From: Guadua angustifolia
Lineage: Eukaryota > Streptophyta > Magnoliopsida > Poales > Poaceae
Length of the DNA stretch: 64,000 nucleotides
Assembly: GCA_036346375.1 (NCBI GenBank)
Contig: CM070512.1
Location: 40,904,466 to 40,968,465 of the forward strand
Direction: 5' to 3'
Positions 1 through 9,908 of the stretch are shown here, one piece after another. Each line of letters starts with the position of its first letter. The first letter of the stretch is position 1. The notes below the pieces were generated by a model that made no database searches, was not told where the DNA came from, and saw nothing but the letters and a program-made list of their open reading frames with translations. The position numbers and the translations under genes were made by a program.

Positions 1-45
1 AATGCACAAGAGTTTTGAACATTGTGGTTTCCTCTATTCTTGCAG

Positions 46-178
46 GTGTCCGCCTCAGCTGCGCCTGCTCCTGCGACGAATGCTCCACAGGGAGGTGATT
101 CCAGTGGCACAAGATCGGCCGCAGATCAATTCGTCGACGACGTGTTTGCCGATCCTTTTGCCGGTTCGCAATCTTAGT
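46..178 (+). pseudogene. C-terminal exon of an unidentified, probably CACTA-encoded, protein
   Basis: A pyrimidine-rich tract ending in TGCAG at about 41-45 looks like a 3' splice site. It is followed by an open frame of 43 codons ending in TAG at 176-178. The peptide is rich in Ala/Pro/Ser and ends in an acidic stretch (DDVFADPF). Upstream exons lie outside the window. No domain is recognisable. The assignment to a CACTA (En/Spm) gene rests only on position: a CACTA-type subterminal repeat array begins about 300 bp downstream, where the 3' end of such an element would be. It could also be the last exon of an ordinary host gene. Confidence 0.35.
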
Positions 179-474
179 TATTTGTTTTGTTGGTAGAATA
201 GTATGTCATGTTCTACATAGACATGTTGATTGTGAATGTGATGTACTCTTTTGGTTTGAGCTGAATTTGGGACTTATTGATGCATTTTGCTATCTGTGTC
301 GATGGTGATCATTTGTGCATTGTATTGGTGAATGCGAATGTGGTAATGTGTGTGAAATTATATGTTGTGATTGTTCTGGGCAATTGGGGATATAAAACTG
401 CTGGGAATGGGGTTTTTTTGCAGGTTAAAATTGGATTTTTTTTAAAATTCGCAGTATTTTTTTTATTTTACAAC

Positions 475-1045
475 CTGTGTCCTCGGCTCTAACAATGCCG
501 ACGACACAAGATAGCCCCAGGTTCTGGCACCAGAAGGGGTCTGTGTCGTCGGCCATAGCCCAGGCCGAGGACACAGATGTCCACTCTGTGTCCGCGGCTT
601 CAACCATGCCGACGACAAAAGATAGCCCAGTTACGGCACCGGAAGAAGTGCGTGGTCGTCGACTCTGACCTGAGCCGAGGACACAGATGTCCACTGTGTC
701 GGCGGCATTAATTAGGCGAGGACACGATGTCCACTCTGGTCGACGGCATTAATTAGGCCGAGGACACGATGTCCACTCAGTGTCGGCGGCATTAATTAGG
801 CCGAGGACACAAGTGTCCCCTCTGTATCGGCAGCTTTAAGTTCGCCGACGACAAATGTCTGGGTGTCGGGCCGGCCCCGGATGGCATCTGTGTCGTCGGG
901 ATTTATTGTGGCCGTGGACATAGGTTGGTTGTGTCGTCGACTCTGTGTCGTGGGACTTGTGTCGTCGGGAGGCCGACGACAGAGCCCTGTGTCGGCGGTT
1001 TTGGCATCTGTGTCGTCGGTAAAAGCCGAGGACACTGAGCAAGAT
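475..1045 (+). repeat. CACTA-type subterminal repeat array (GCCGACGACAC / GCCGAGGACAC)
   Basis: Short motifs GCCGAGGACAC, GCCGACGACA and their complements GTGTCGTCGGC and GTGTCCTCGGC recur many times in both orientations. Between about 560 and 830 there are four or more near-copies of a roughly 60-bp unit (GGCCGAGGACAC, GATGTCCACTC, GTCGGCGGCATTAATTAGG). Dense short repeats in both orientations next to an element end are the hallmark of CACTA elements, where they bind the element's TNPA-like protein. No CACTA terminus is visible at the right edge (AGCCGAGGACACTGAGC near 1025), so the terminus is lost or not recognised. The many short ORFs across this array are repeat artefacts. Confidence 0.55.
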
Positions 1046-1050
1046 TAATG

Positions 1051-1670
1051 TTAAGCATCATACCAGCTTGGCATTCGAACATGTGTGCTGATTTCATGTC
1101 AGTGTGGAAATGCATCCTCCATATCAAGTACTGCTGAGACAGTGAAGATGGTCTTAACTATATTATGAGGCCGGTTGTTTCTCAGTTTTTGTTGGATTTC
1201 CTGAAGCCTGAGGGTGTGAGAAGCCATAGTGATACCTGACAAGCAAACTAGCCCTCCCCCCACACGCACACACAAATAGCTTAGCTTTTAAATAGCTTTT
1301 GGTATAAGCTAGAAGACATATATAACTAGCAAAAATCAAAAGCTGAAAGCTGGGATAAACCTACTTTTGCAGCTTATTACTGATAGAAATTAGCTATTTG
1401 TCAAACAGTTTCTTATAAAAAGGTACAATTGCTTTTCAGTTCGAAAAGCTAAATAGTAGGTTTTCAAAAAAGCTATAGCTTCCTAAACAGGCCCTAGATT
1501 TTGGACAGAGAGATAGTTATATTGGGCTTAGAGTCTGCAGATACAAATCTTGCTGTGCATAGGCTTGGTTGAATGAATCATCAACTAAACAATGGATTTT
1601 TTAATAATACATTTTCTAAAAGTAATTGCGACATTAATATGCGAAACAAAAAAATTGCAAAAATAATACT
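1051..1670. other. Non-coding stretch with a possible MITE end
   Basis: No gene is seen. The sequence from about 1270 to 1497 is AT-rich, with repeated AGCTTTT/AAAAGCT words in both orientations, and ends with CCTAAACAGGCCCTAG near 1483-1498. The terminus AACAGGCCC resembles the end of the Tourist-like MITE at 50284-50508. A matching left end was not identified with confidence, so this may be a half element. Confidence 0.3.
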
Positions 1671-1834
1671 TGGTCGCCAAACGGTACGGTGAAATAGAGG
1701 TAGTCGCCAGAGGGCTAGACGAAGTCACTATTTTTGCCATACTGTACGGTGACAACTGCTTAATTCTGCGGTTAGTGTTGCGCGTTGTAGCATTGCACGA
1801 CACATGTCAATTTCGCCGTACGGTGTGGCGACAA
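1671..1834. repeat. Short inverted repeat pair containing CCGTACGG-type palindromes
   Basis: The 26 bp beginning TGGTCGCCAAACGGTACG at 1671 reappears in inverted orientation at 1808-1834 (CAATTTCGCCGTACGG then TGTGGCGACAA) with a few mismatches. The spacer contains a third related word, CATACTGTACGGTGAC near 1738. The arrangement could be a small MITE or an internal subterminal repeat of the adjacent CACTA element. No target duplication was found. Confidence 0.35.
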
Positions 1835-1892
1835 TTGGTTGAACAATATATATTAATCATAAAAGTTCTACCAAGAGAGTTAGGGAAAAATA

Positions 1893-2124
1893 TATCACAG
1901 ATGATTCTATTTAAAAACCGTTTGTAATAAACTCATATCACATACAGTTTTAATTGAAAACCATCTGTGATATGTGTTTTTACAGTCCGTTTTCAAACCG
2001 TCTACGATATGTGCCGTGTTATCACTGACACATGATTAAACATGACACATGATTACAGACGGTCCACAAAACCGTCTGTGATAACGTTTTCTAACCGTCT
2101 ATAATAACCTTCTATGTAGTAGTG
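1893..2124 (+). mobile_element. CACTA (En/Spm) element 3' terminus with subterminal repeats
   Basis: The segment ends in TCTATGTAGTAGTG at 2124, the inverse of a CACTACTACATAGA terminus. Copies of an ACCGTCTGTGAT-like word occur in both orientations just inside it (ATCACAGATG near 1895, AACCATCTGTGATATG, CCGTCTACGATATG, ACCGTCTGTGATAACG). The 5' partner end is not visible, so only the right end is supported. Adjacent bases 2125-2127 are AAG; a matching 3-bp duplication could not be located. Confidence 0.6.
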
Positions 2125-2270
2125 AAGATACGAATGGATGGACAGATGGACTCGTAGAGATCGTTGGCCTAGTCCGACCGCACCAGCCCTATCTTGGTCT
2201 CGATGATGCATTCAGAAGCGAGGTCTTCCATGCTGCTCGCCAGGCCAGGTGACAGCCGCGCTGGCACGAC
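2125..2270 (-). other. Non-TE flank of the hAT insertion (left side), possible coding fragment
   Basis: This is unique-looking, GC-balanced sequence between a CACTA end and the hAT terminus. It continues on the other side of the hAT at 21685-21860. Read on the minus strand across the empty site there are open stretches (for example ASSMEDLASECIIETKIG here and DGDIEVGLKAFLKDKRRR on the other side), but stops separate them. It may be an old gene fragment captured by a transposon; I do not recognise the family. Confidence 0.25.
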
Positions 2271-3268
2271 TAGGGGTGGCAATGGGGAAAATCCCCGCGA
2301 GGAGCACCCTCGCATCCCCGATCCCTGATAGCTAAGACGTCCCCCGTCCCCAGCCCCATCCCCGCACGCGAGGCTTAATTTCCCCGTCCCCGACCCCCGA
2401 CAGGTTCGCGGGGCCCCAACGGGAGCTAATCCCTAAAAATACATGTGCCTTCCATTGGCATTCTAGAACTAGAACCAACTCAAATTCAAATGCATAGTTG
2501 CAGACTCTCTTAATTAATTTTGTGCAGGCTCAAATGATACGAATTGTTACCTAGTATTGGCATAAATCACTCTCAACATCTTTGACATATTGCAATGATA
2601 GAGGAAGTACTAGCTGTGTTAGTACTAACAACACTAGAAGATATTAGAAGCTACAAAAATACCAAGATATGCATGTGGGCTCAATAAAATCAACAGGGAC
2701 AAGCACATGACCACTGCATTTCCTACTTTTTGTTACATTTGCCAAACGGCCAGACTGCATATATGCTCATAATAAACTCTTTCCCAGAAGCATATAAAAT
2801 CCAACCAAGCAACATCAATTCAAACTCGAGGTCTAAACATTCAAAAATGCATGATAGTTCATGACAGTACAACACATTAATTGTTCACATATCACAAATA
2901 GTGCTTTGGTCTTAAGCCACAAATCCATAGCAAGAATATCCACAGCAAGAGTAAGTCGAACTCTACATTATAAAGTTCATAAATAAACCACACAACTTCA
3001 TAAATACTTGAGTAGCTGAGGAGTGTAAAACCATCTCCTCACAGTGCCATCCCCTATGTAAGATGAAATCAAACATTTATTAAAACAATTGATATGTAAA
3101 GACTGATATATGTAAACTTCATTTTCTAAACACTTAACTTGGATCTCTTCTTGAATGTCTTGAAGACAAGTCCAAAAGCTAATAATATCACGCTATTCAT
3201 TATCTGTGAGATCAAATTGTAAGCATCAATATCATTTTATTGTAAGCTAATTACAAATATTAAATATT

Positions 3269-5487
3269 TCATATCATACCTTTGTATTTGTTTCGAAGCC
3301 AATCCTGTGAGCACATCAATGCCTCCAACATCTTAGAAGTGAGACGACTACGATGCTCACTAAGAATTCTCCCACTTGTGCTAAAGGCAGACTCTGAAGT
3401 AACTGTGCTTACTGGAATAGCAAAGATGTCCCGTGCTATCATTCTCAATGTAGGATAGCATGTCCCAGCCACCTTCCACCAATCCAATACATTAAAATTT
3501 TCTTGTGTAGTTGGAACATAGTCATCCTCTAAGTAGCGTTCTAGTTCAGATTTTAACCTTTGAGATGATGGCCTTTTCTTGGCAACACGTGCATTAAAGA
3601 TGGACATAACTACTTAAGCTTCTATCGAAGGTACTAAGACCAATGATTCAGTATTATCATCATCATTAGTAACTTAGTACTCGGTCATCACTTTACACAA
3701 TGATGAAGTGACTTTCTGTACTTGAGACTCACACTCTTCACCACTAATACCAAGTAGCATTTCAAAGCAAACCAACAACATTTCAGTCTTAAATCGAGAA
3801 TCAAGAAGCTTGGCAATGCCCATTAATCCTTGAATGCTAGACCAATACTTATCAAACTTTTCATTCATGCTAATTGACATTGCTTGTACAATTGGATTCG
3901 TAAAGGTTGACCACTGCCTCATGTTCATTTTAATTTTACAAATTTTGGGAAAGTATACATTGGCAGTGACATACTGAGTACCAGAAAATATGTTGGTGAT
4001 TTCATAAAATATCCTTAATCTCTCAACAACCTTAGTAGCAAATAACCATTCTTCTTCACTTGGATTGCAATCATATAACTTCTCAACCTTTGCCGCACGA
4101 TTGAAAACAGCCTTATAGGGCAAAGCAATGCTAAGCATAATATAAGTTGAATTCCATCTAGTTTTGCAATCAAGACACAACTTTTTGGTTATAGTGACTT
4201 TCATAAACTTAGCAATTTCTTCAAACTTCTCTATCCTTTTTGGTGTGGCAGTCCAAAAGGCTATGCTATCATGTATGTGTTCAATAGCATGTTTGATCAC
4301 TTCCAAGCCATCCTTCACAATTAAATTGAGAATATGTGCACAACAACGCATATGAAGCATCATACTTTTTAACATAAGCTTATTTGGCCCAATCTTCTTG
4401 ATTAACTCAAAAATTATCTTATCATTTGTTGAGCAATTATCCAGAGTCACAATTGATAGCCTCTCATCAATATTCCATGCTACCAAGGATTCATGAAGTT
4501 CATCAACAATAACTTTTGCAATGTGTGGAGCTGGCACATAAATGAATCTACAAAAAAAATTATATAACCAGATCAACAATAAATTCAAATTTGAAAGTTT
4601 AGATGAAATGGGATGTAATAGCCATGTAGTAACAAATTACCTCATGACAACACTTCTAAGCTTCCATGAATCATCGATGAAATGGGCTGTAATAGCCATA
4701 TAGCCTTTATTTTGGTTGTCAGAAGTCCACATGTCTGTAGTGATTGCAACTCTAGACCTATTGGTTGCCATGTAATTAATGGAAATCTTCTTTTCTTCCT
4801 CATATTGCTTCAAGATGTCCTTCCTAACAATTAAAAAATCAAAACAAGTTAGACAATAGATTAGGAAGCAAATTCAGATCATACAACTCGTAATTTTTGT
4901 AACATTCTGTACCTAATAGTATTCCTTGTCACTATTTTGAATAGGGGCTGAAGTGCGGTAACAAATCGCCGAAAGCCAACATGATCAACCATGCATAAGG
5001 GGTACTCATGTAGCACCATCATGGCAGCAAGTTCTCTTCTAGCAACTTCTTGATCAAATGTGTAGTTCTCCACCAACACTTTCCCTTTATCTCTAGAATT
5101 CAACTTCAAGGATGGTTGTACCATTGTCTTGCCCTGCTTCTCTGCTGTCGCTAGTTTGCTTTGTCGATATGGACATGCCTTCAAATGGTCATGAAGATGC
5201 TTTGTTCCATTTCAAGTTTCTCCTCCAAGCTTCTTGAAACAATAATTGCATTTGGCCTTGATTTTCCCCATGACTTTAACTCTCTTGAACTCCTTCCACA
5301 CAACAGATGTCAATTTTCTATTACTGCCAACAGTTCCATCTTCGTCTTCATCACTTGTTATTTCAATCTCCTCTTCTCCTCCCACTGCCTCTGAGTCATT
5401 AACTGACTTAGGCAATGATGGAAGTGAGCTTGGTTGACACTTGTTGCCACTGCCACTAGCTGGAGTAGACATGCTCTGAACTGCCAT
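3269..5487 (-). pseudogene. hAT transposase (zinc-finger BED, RICESLEEPER-like), decayed
   Basis: The reading runs from an ATG at 5487 down to a stop at about 3269. In order it has: an acidic N-terminus; a BED-type zinc finger (KCNYCFKKLGGE, then HLHDHLKACP) interrupted by an in-frame TGA near 5212; a DxxTS-type catalytic block (ITTDMWTSDNQNKGYM near 4690-4740); a long central block at 4588-3674 with HMRCCAHILNLIVKDGL and a TRWNSTY motif; and the C-terminal hAT dimerisation domain at 3607-3269 (DWWKVAGTCYPTLRMIARD, SESAFSTSGRILSEHRSRL). In active elements the family cuts and pastes DNA in the nucleus. Stops near 5212, 3674 and 3620 and unresolved intron joints around 4800 and 4620 mean this copy is not functional as read. 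Confidence 0.85.
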
Positions 5488-6452
5488 TCAAAGAAATTCA
5501 AATGATATGCTTATTAGTTATTATTGACAGATACAAACCAATACAGGAATACATTTAATCATACGCTAAAAGAATCATTGATGTATCCATACAATATATA
5601 TGGAATAGAATATTCTATAACAAAAATCACAAATCTAGAATATATTGATGAAAGTGTTTGCCTTCTAGTTAAAACCTTCTAACAGAAACAAAACAGATGA
5701 AATATAACCTTGCAATTTGCTGTCAAGGCTATTTCCCATCACTTTCAATCACACAAATATGATCCTCAGGTCAACGTTTATGTTCTATTCAATAGTACTT
5801 TTCTAGCATTGCAATCCAAAACTTTTGAATAATTGAATTCCTGATCTTTCAAGTTGTCACAATTGATTTCCTTTTCTGCCTCACTATTGACTATACACAT
5901 GATCCTATCAATAGTATTTTTAACATCTCAATTTCCCACTCCAAAACCAAAGAAAACTGAATGTATCAACTATACAACTCTTTTAAGGATGGGATCAATT
6001 TACACACAGCTTGAGTTAGTGCTTAAATGTTAAAAAAAATTCTCAAGGGTGAACTCCACATACAATTGACAGTATGGCCTACTGTTTAGCATTCTCAACT
6101 TGTGCTTCAATCCACTGTCATTCACTTGTAGCAAATCTTGTGACAAATTAGAGTAAGACCACAAACAACATTCAAGAACTGCTAAAAATATGACAAAATG
6201 GGAAATAAACTTTTGATCTGGTGAGTTTTTAACCCTGTTGCTTGCTATTCTCTCCCTGAAAAATAACCCCCAAATATACATTCTAGATCTGATTCAAGAG
6301 AAATGGAGGTAGGTGTAGAACTATAGATACATACCTTGGGGTTTTGTATGCCGTGGAGAAGGTCTGCTCGGCGGCGCTAACGTTTGGGCGGCGAGCGGCG
6401 TCTAGGCGGCGGGCGTGGAGGATTTACTCGGCGGTGGGTGGCCGGCGTCTGG

Positions 6453-7951
6453 TGAAAGCATCTAGGCCCCAAACGGCTTTAGTTTTGGTAATTAATGACA
6501 AGTTGTGAAAATGGACTAACGCTGTTTATTTGAGGATTCTTTGATACAGGATAATGCAATTATTGGCAATCGTGAAGAAATGTATGTGATCGAATAAAGG
6601 TTAATGGATGCATGGTGTCAAAGGTGTAAGTATACTCTAGGACCTTTTCATAGATTCTACCGATCTCGGAAGGTTGAAGAGAAAGATCGGATTTTTAGAA
6701 TTAAGTGCCGTACTATTAAGAGGGGCTTATGTCGCTTTGTCTAAAGTTGAAAAGAGTGTCAAGGCTCAAATCCTATTTGATTAGACATATGCACTAAATT
6801 AACACTCAAAGAAATATTTTAGTTTGCACAAATGTTTTCGGTGGTTTTCATGACCGGTGTGCCCGGATTCAAGTCGGTGCGACCGGCCGTCGGTGTGACC
6901 GGACTCCCACCGGCTTGATTTTTCCAGAACGAGTGCAAAGCCGAATATATGTGTCCAGTGCGACCGGACCCCCGGTGCGACCGGGTTCCATCCGGAGCGT
7001 TTTTCACAGAATGCATGTTTCCGGCTGGAGTGCGGTCGGTGCGACCGGAGGTCCTCCGGTCCACCGATGAGCGGTATGACCGGACCCTCTGCGGTCACAC
7101 CAGCAGTGCAATAACGGTCACTGGTCACGCATTAAATACACTGTTCCGACCGTTGCCGTGTGAGGGTCGGTCGGACCGGCCTAAGTCCGGTCGGACCGGC
7201 TTTCTTAGCCCGAAATTCAGTAAAATATTGAAACGGCTAGTTTTGGTTGGTGAAGGCTATAAATACCCCTTAACTGCAGTGTAATGGCTTCTTCTGGACC
7301 TCATTGAATACACTTGAGCTTTAGCAAGTCTTTAAAACACTTTGAGCTTTAGATTCACATATTTGAGAAGGTTAGAAGCAAAATTGAGTGTGCATTAAAT
7401 TGTTGAGCCTTAGACACTCAAATTCAACCCCAAGCAAGCGTCGAAGCTTATTACTCTTGGAGGTTGCCGCCTCCTAGACGGCTTGGAGGCGATCGGGATT
7501 GGTGATCTTCTCGAAGAAGGTTGTGAGAAGGCCCAATTGTTGTGAAGGCAAGGAGCTCGCCTACCCGGAGCGGGGAAGAGCTACCACGAGTGATCGAGGA
7601 AGGCTCAAGTGAGTGGAGCTGGCTTGAAGAAGTTCAAGCCACCTCAACGTGGAGTAGGGGAGACCGGCAAGTCTCCGAGACCACGTGATAAAAATCCACG
7701 TGTTCATCTTTTGTGGTTTGCGTTGTTTTTACTCTTGAATTATTTCTAGCAAATTGATCATCTTGGTGCCATACTTGTTTAGCTATTGAAATATTTGAGT
7801 AGAAATATTTTTGATAATCGCTAGAACTGCTAGGTATTAAAATTACCAAAATTGTCATTTGTGCTTAGAAATTATTAAACTTGATTTTAGTGATATAAAA
7901 TTTAAAAACCTCCTATTCACCCCCCCTCTAGTCGGTATCCTTGATCCTACA
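6453..7951 (+). repeat. 5' LTR of the Sirevirus element
   Basis: It starts TGAAAGCATCTAGGCCCC and ends GATCCTACA, and is repeated at 19787-21284. It carries a run of GGTGCGACCGG / GACCGGTGTG / GGTCGGACCGG words between about 6850 and 7200, just upstream of a clear TATA box at 7257-7266. The GC-rich block would be the U3 regulatory part. ORFs read in this block in both strands arise from the repeat words and are not genes. Confidence 0.93.
7257..7266 (+). promoter_or_regulatory. TATA box of the Sirevirus 5' LTR
   Basis: GGCTATAAATACCCC is a textbook plant TATA context. It lies about 60 bp downstream of the GGTCGGACCGG motif cluster, and the same sequence is kept in the 3' LTR near 20590-20600. 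Transcription would start roughly 30 bp downstream, defining the R region. Inferred from sequence only. Confidence 0.65.
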
Positions 7952-7953
7952 AG

Positions 7954-7964
7954 TGGTATCAGAG
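7954..7964 (+). other. Primer binding site (initiator Met tRNA) of the Sirevirus
   Basis: TGGTATCAGAG begins two bases after the LTR end and matches the complement of the 3' end of plant initiator methionine tRNA. It is the usual minus-strand priming site for copia elements. Confidence 0.87.
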
Positions 7965-8005
7965 TTTGGACTCTTTATTCGGGCTTTACCGCCTAAAGAG
8001 TAAGG

Positions 8006-9895
8006 ATGGCTAGTGATGAGGTGTCAATAGGCAAGACGCCATTTTTTGATGGCACGAATTATGCATATTGGAAAATTCGCATAACCGTTTATCTTAAGGC
8101 CATGAGCCCAAGCATATGGAGAATTGTAGATGAAGGTATCGCTCCGGGAGCTAATCTTCCACTTACAATAGAACAAGTAGAGCGAAACATTCATCTCAAT
8201 GCTCAAGCTATGAACGCTCTATTTGGTGCTTTGAACGCGGATGAGTTCAATCGAGTGAGCAACCTCGAAACCGCTCATGAGATTTGGACAACCCTCTCGG
8301 AAATTCATGAGGGCACATCCTCGGTCAAAGAAGCCAAATTGCATATGCTTCGGATCAAATATGAGAGTTTTATTATGTTACCCCATGAGAACATTAATGA
8401 AATGTACTCACGGTTAAATAACATAGTAAATGAGCTCAAAGGCCTTGGTGCATCACTAACCGACTTTGATATTGTTTGAAAGATACTTAGGGCCCTTCTG
8501 GAGAAATATGAGGCATTGGTGACTTTATTCCTCAACTCACCGGAATTGCCAAGGATGACGCCAACCGGACTTCTTGGAAATCTTATCACCAATGAGCTTT
8601 ACAAGAAGGACAAGGAAGAGTTATTGGAACAAAGCTCTTCGAAAAAGAAGAACACTACTTTCAAGGCAAAGGTGGAGTCGAGTGATGAGGCGCTTCTCGT
8701 AAGACGAATGAAGAAGTTCATGAGAAGACGCTCAAGCTCAAGTGGTCCTCAAAAGTTTAGAAGAGGGCAAAATTCTAGCACCAACCGGTATGCAAATATT
8801 TGGTGCTATGAGTGTGATGAGAAGGGACACATTGCCTCTCATTGCCCCAAGAATAAGGATGACAAAAACAAATCACCCAAGAAAAAGAAATTCTTTCAAG
8901 GCAAGAAGAAGCTTTTCAAGAAATTCCAAAAGGATGGCAAGGGTGAAGCTCATATTGGAGAGTGGGATTCCGAAGAAGAGTACTCGAACTCCGACTCATC
9001 CGAAGAAGAAACTCCCTCAAAGAAGAAGGGTCTTGCCGGGATCGCCATCAAGGAGGCTTCATCACCATTCGTCACTCCTTTATGTCTTATGGCTAAAGGA
9101 GAATTTAAGGTAAATTCAAATAACGATGATGAACCTTCATATGATGAGTTAATGGATATGCTTGAAGACTTAAATGAATATCTTGGCAAAGAGAAATCAA
9201 AATTTAAAGTTTTGAGAAAAGAGTTTCTTTCTCTCAAAAATTCTTATGAGGAGCTAAAGGAAGCTCATGAGGTTCTCTTTGCCAAGGACAATTCAAAGTC
9301 CTCAAAAGATATTGGTATTGAATGCAACATTATTAATGATTTGCCTAAATTAAAAATTTACTCATGTTGTGTTGCAAAATCAAGTATAGCTACGTCGTGT
9401 GATGATTTAGTTGATATATCATGCTCTAGTGCTAACTCATGTCATGAAAACTTAATTGTTGAAAATAACGAACTTAAAGAACAAGTAAATAAACTCAACA
9501 AAAGTTTAGATATATGCTTTAAGGATAAGGATACCTTAAATAAAATCTTAGATAGTCAAAGATGTTCTTACAATAAAGAAGGATTAGGATATGTCCCTAA
9601 AAAGAACAAGAAAATAAGTAACAAGGCTCGTTACTTTGTGAAATCAAAAGGTAAATTTTGTTATAAATGTCATGATGTAGGACATTTAGCTATTGATTGT
9701 TCATTAAGTAAAGCATCCAAAGAAAATGTTCATGACTCTTGCTATGTACTTAAAAGAGATAGAAATGATAAAGTTTTTGCTAAGTTTGTTGGGACCCTGA
9801 TAATTGGCCAAAGAAAGAAAGACGTTTGGGTTCCCGAAACCTTGGTCACTAACCTCCAAGGACCCAAACAAATTTGGGTACCTAAAAAGGCTTGA
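8006..9895 (+). pseudogene. gag: Sirevirus gag (capsid and nucleocapsid), one in-frame stop
   Basis: The frame starts at ATG 8006 shortly after the primer site and stays open to TGA 9895 except for one TGA at 8477-8479, a likely CpG decay of an Arg codon. The N-terminal part (FFDGTNYAYWKIRITVYLK) is the copia gag start; the middle is the capsid (UBN2-like) region. A CCHC knuckle CYECDEKGHIASHC lies near 8805-8850, and a second CYKCHDVGHLAIDC near 9660-9700. Between them is an acidic, Lys/Glu-rich, coiled-coil-prone stretch. A gag longer than 600 codons is usual for Sireviruses. It would package element RNA into cytoplasmic particles. Pol follows in another frame. Confidence 0.88.
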
Positions 9896-9908
9896 TTTTA
9901 TTTTGTAG

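Noticed and set aside
796..1048. Several short ORFs in the left CACTA repeats
   Set aside because: All are made from the repeated CCGACGACAC words.
7634..7858. Minus-strand ORF in the Sirevirus LTR, repeated in the other LTR
   Set aside because: It is repeated because the LTR is repeated; antisense to the U5 region and without a domain.
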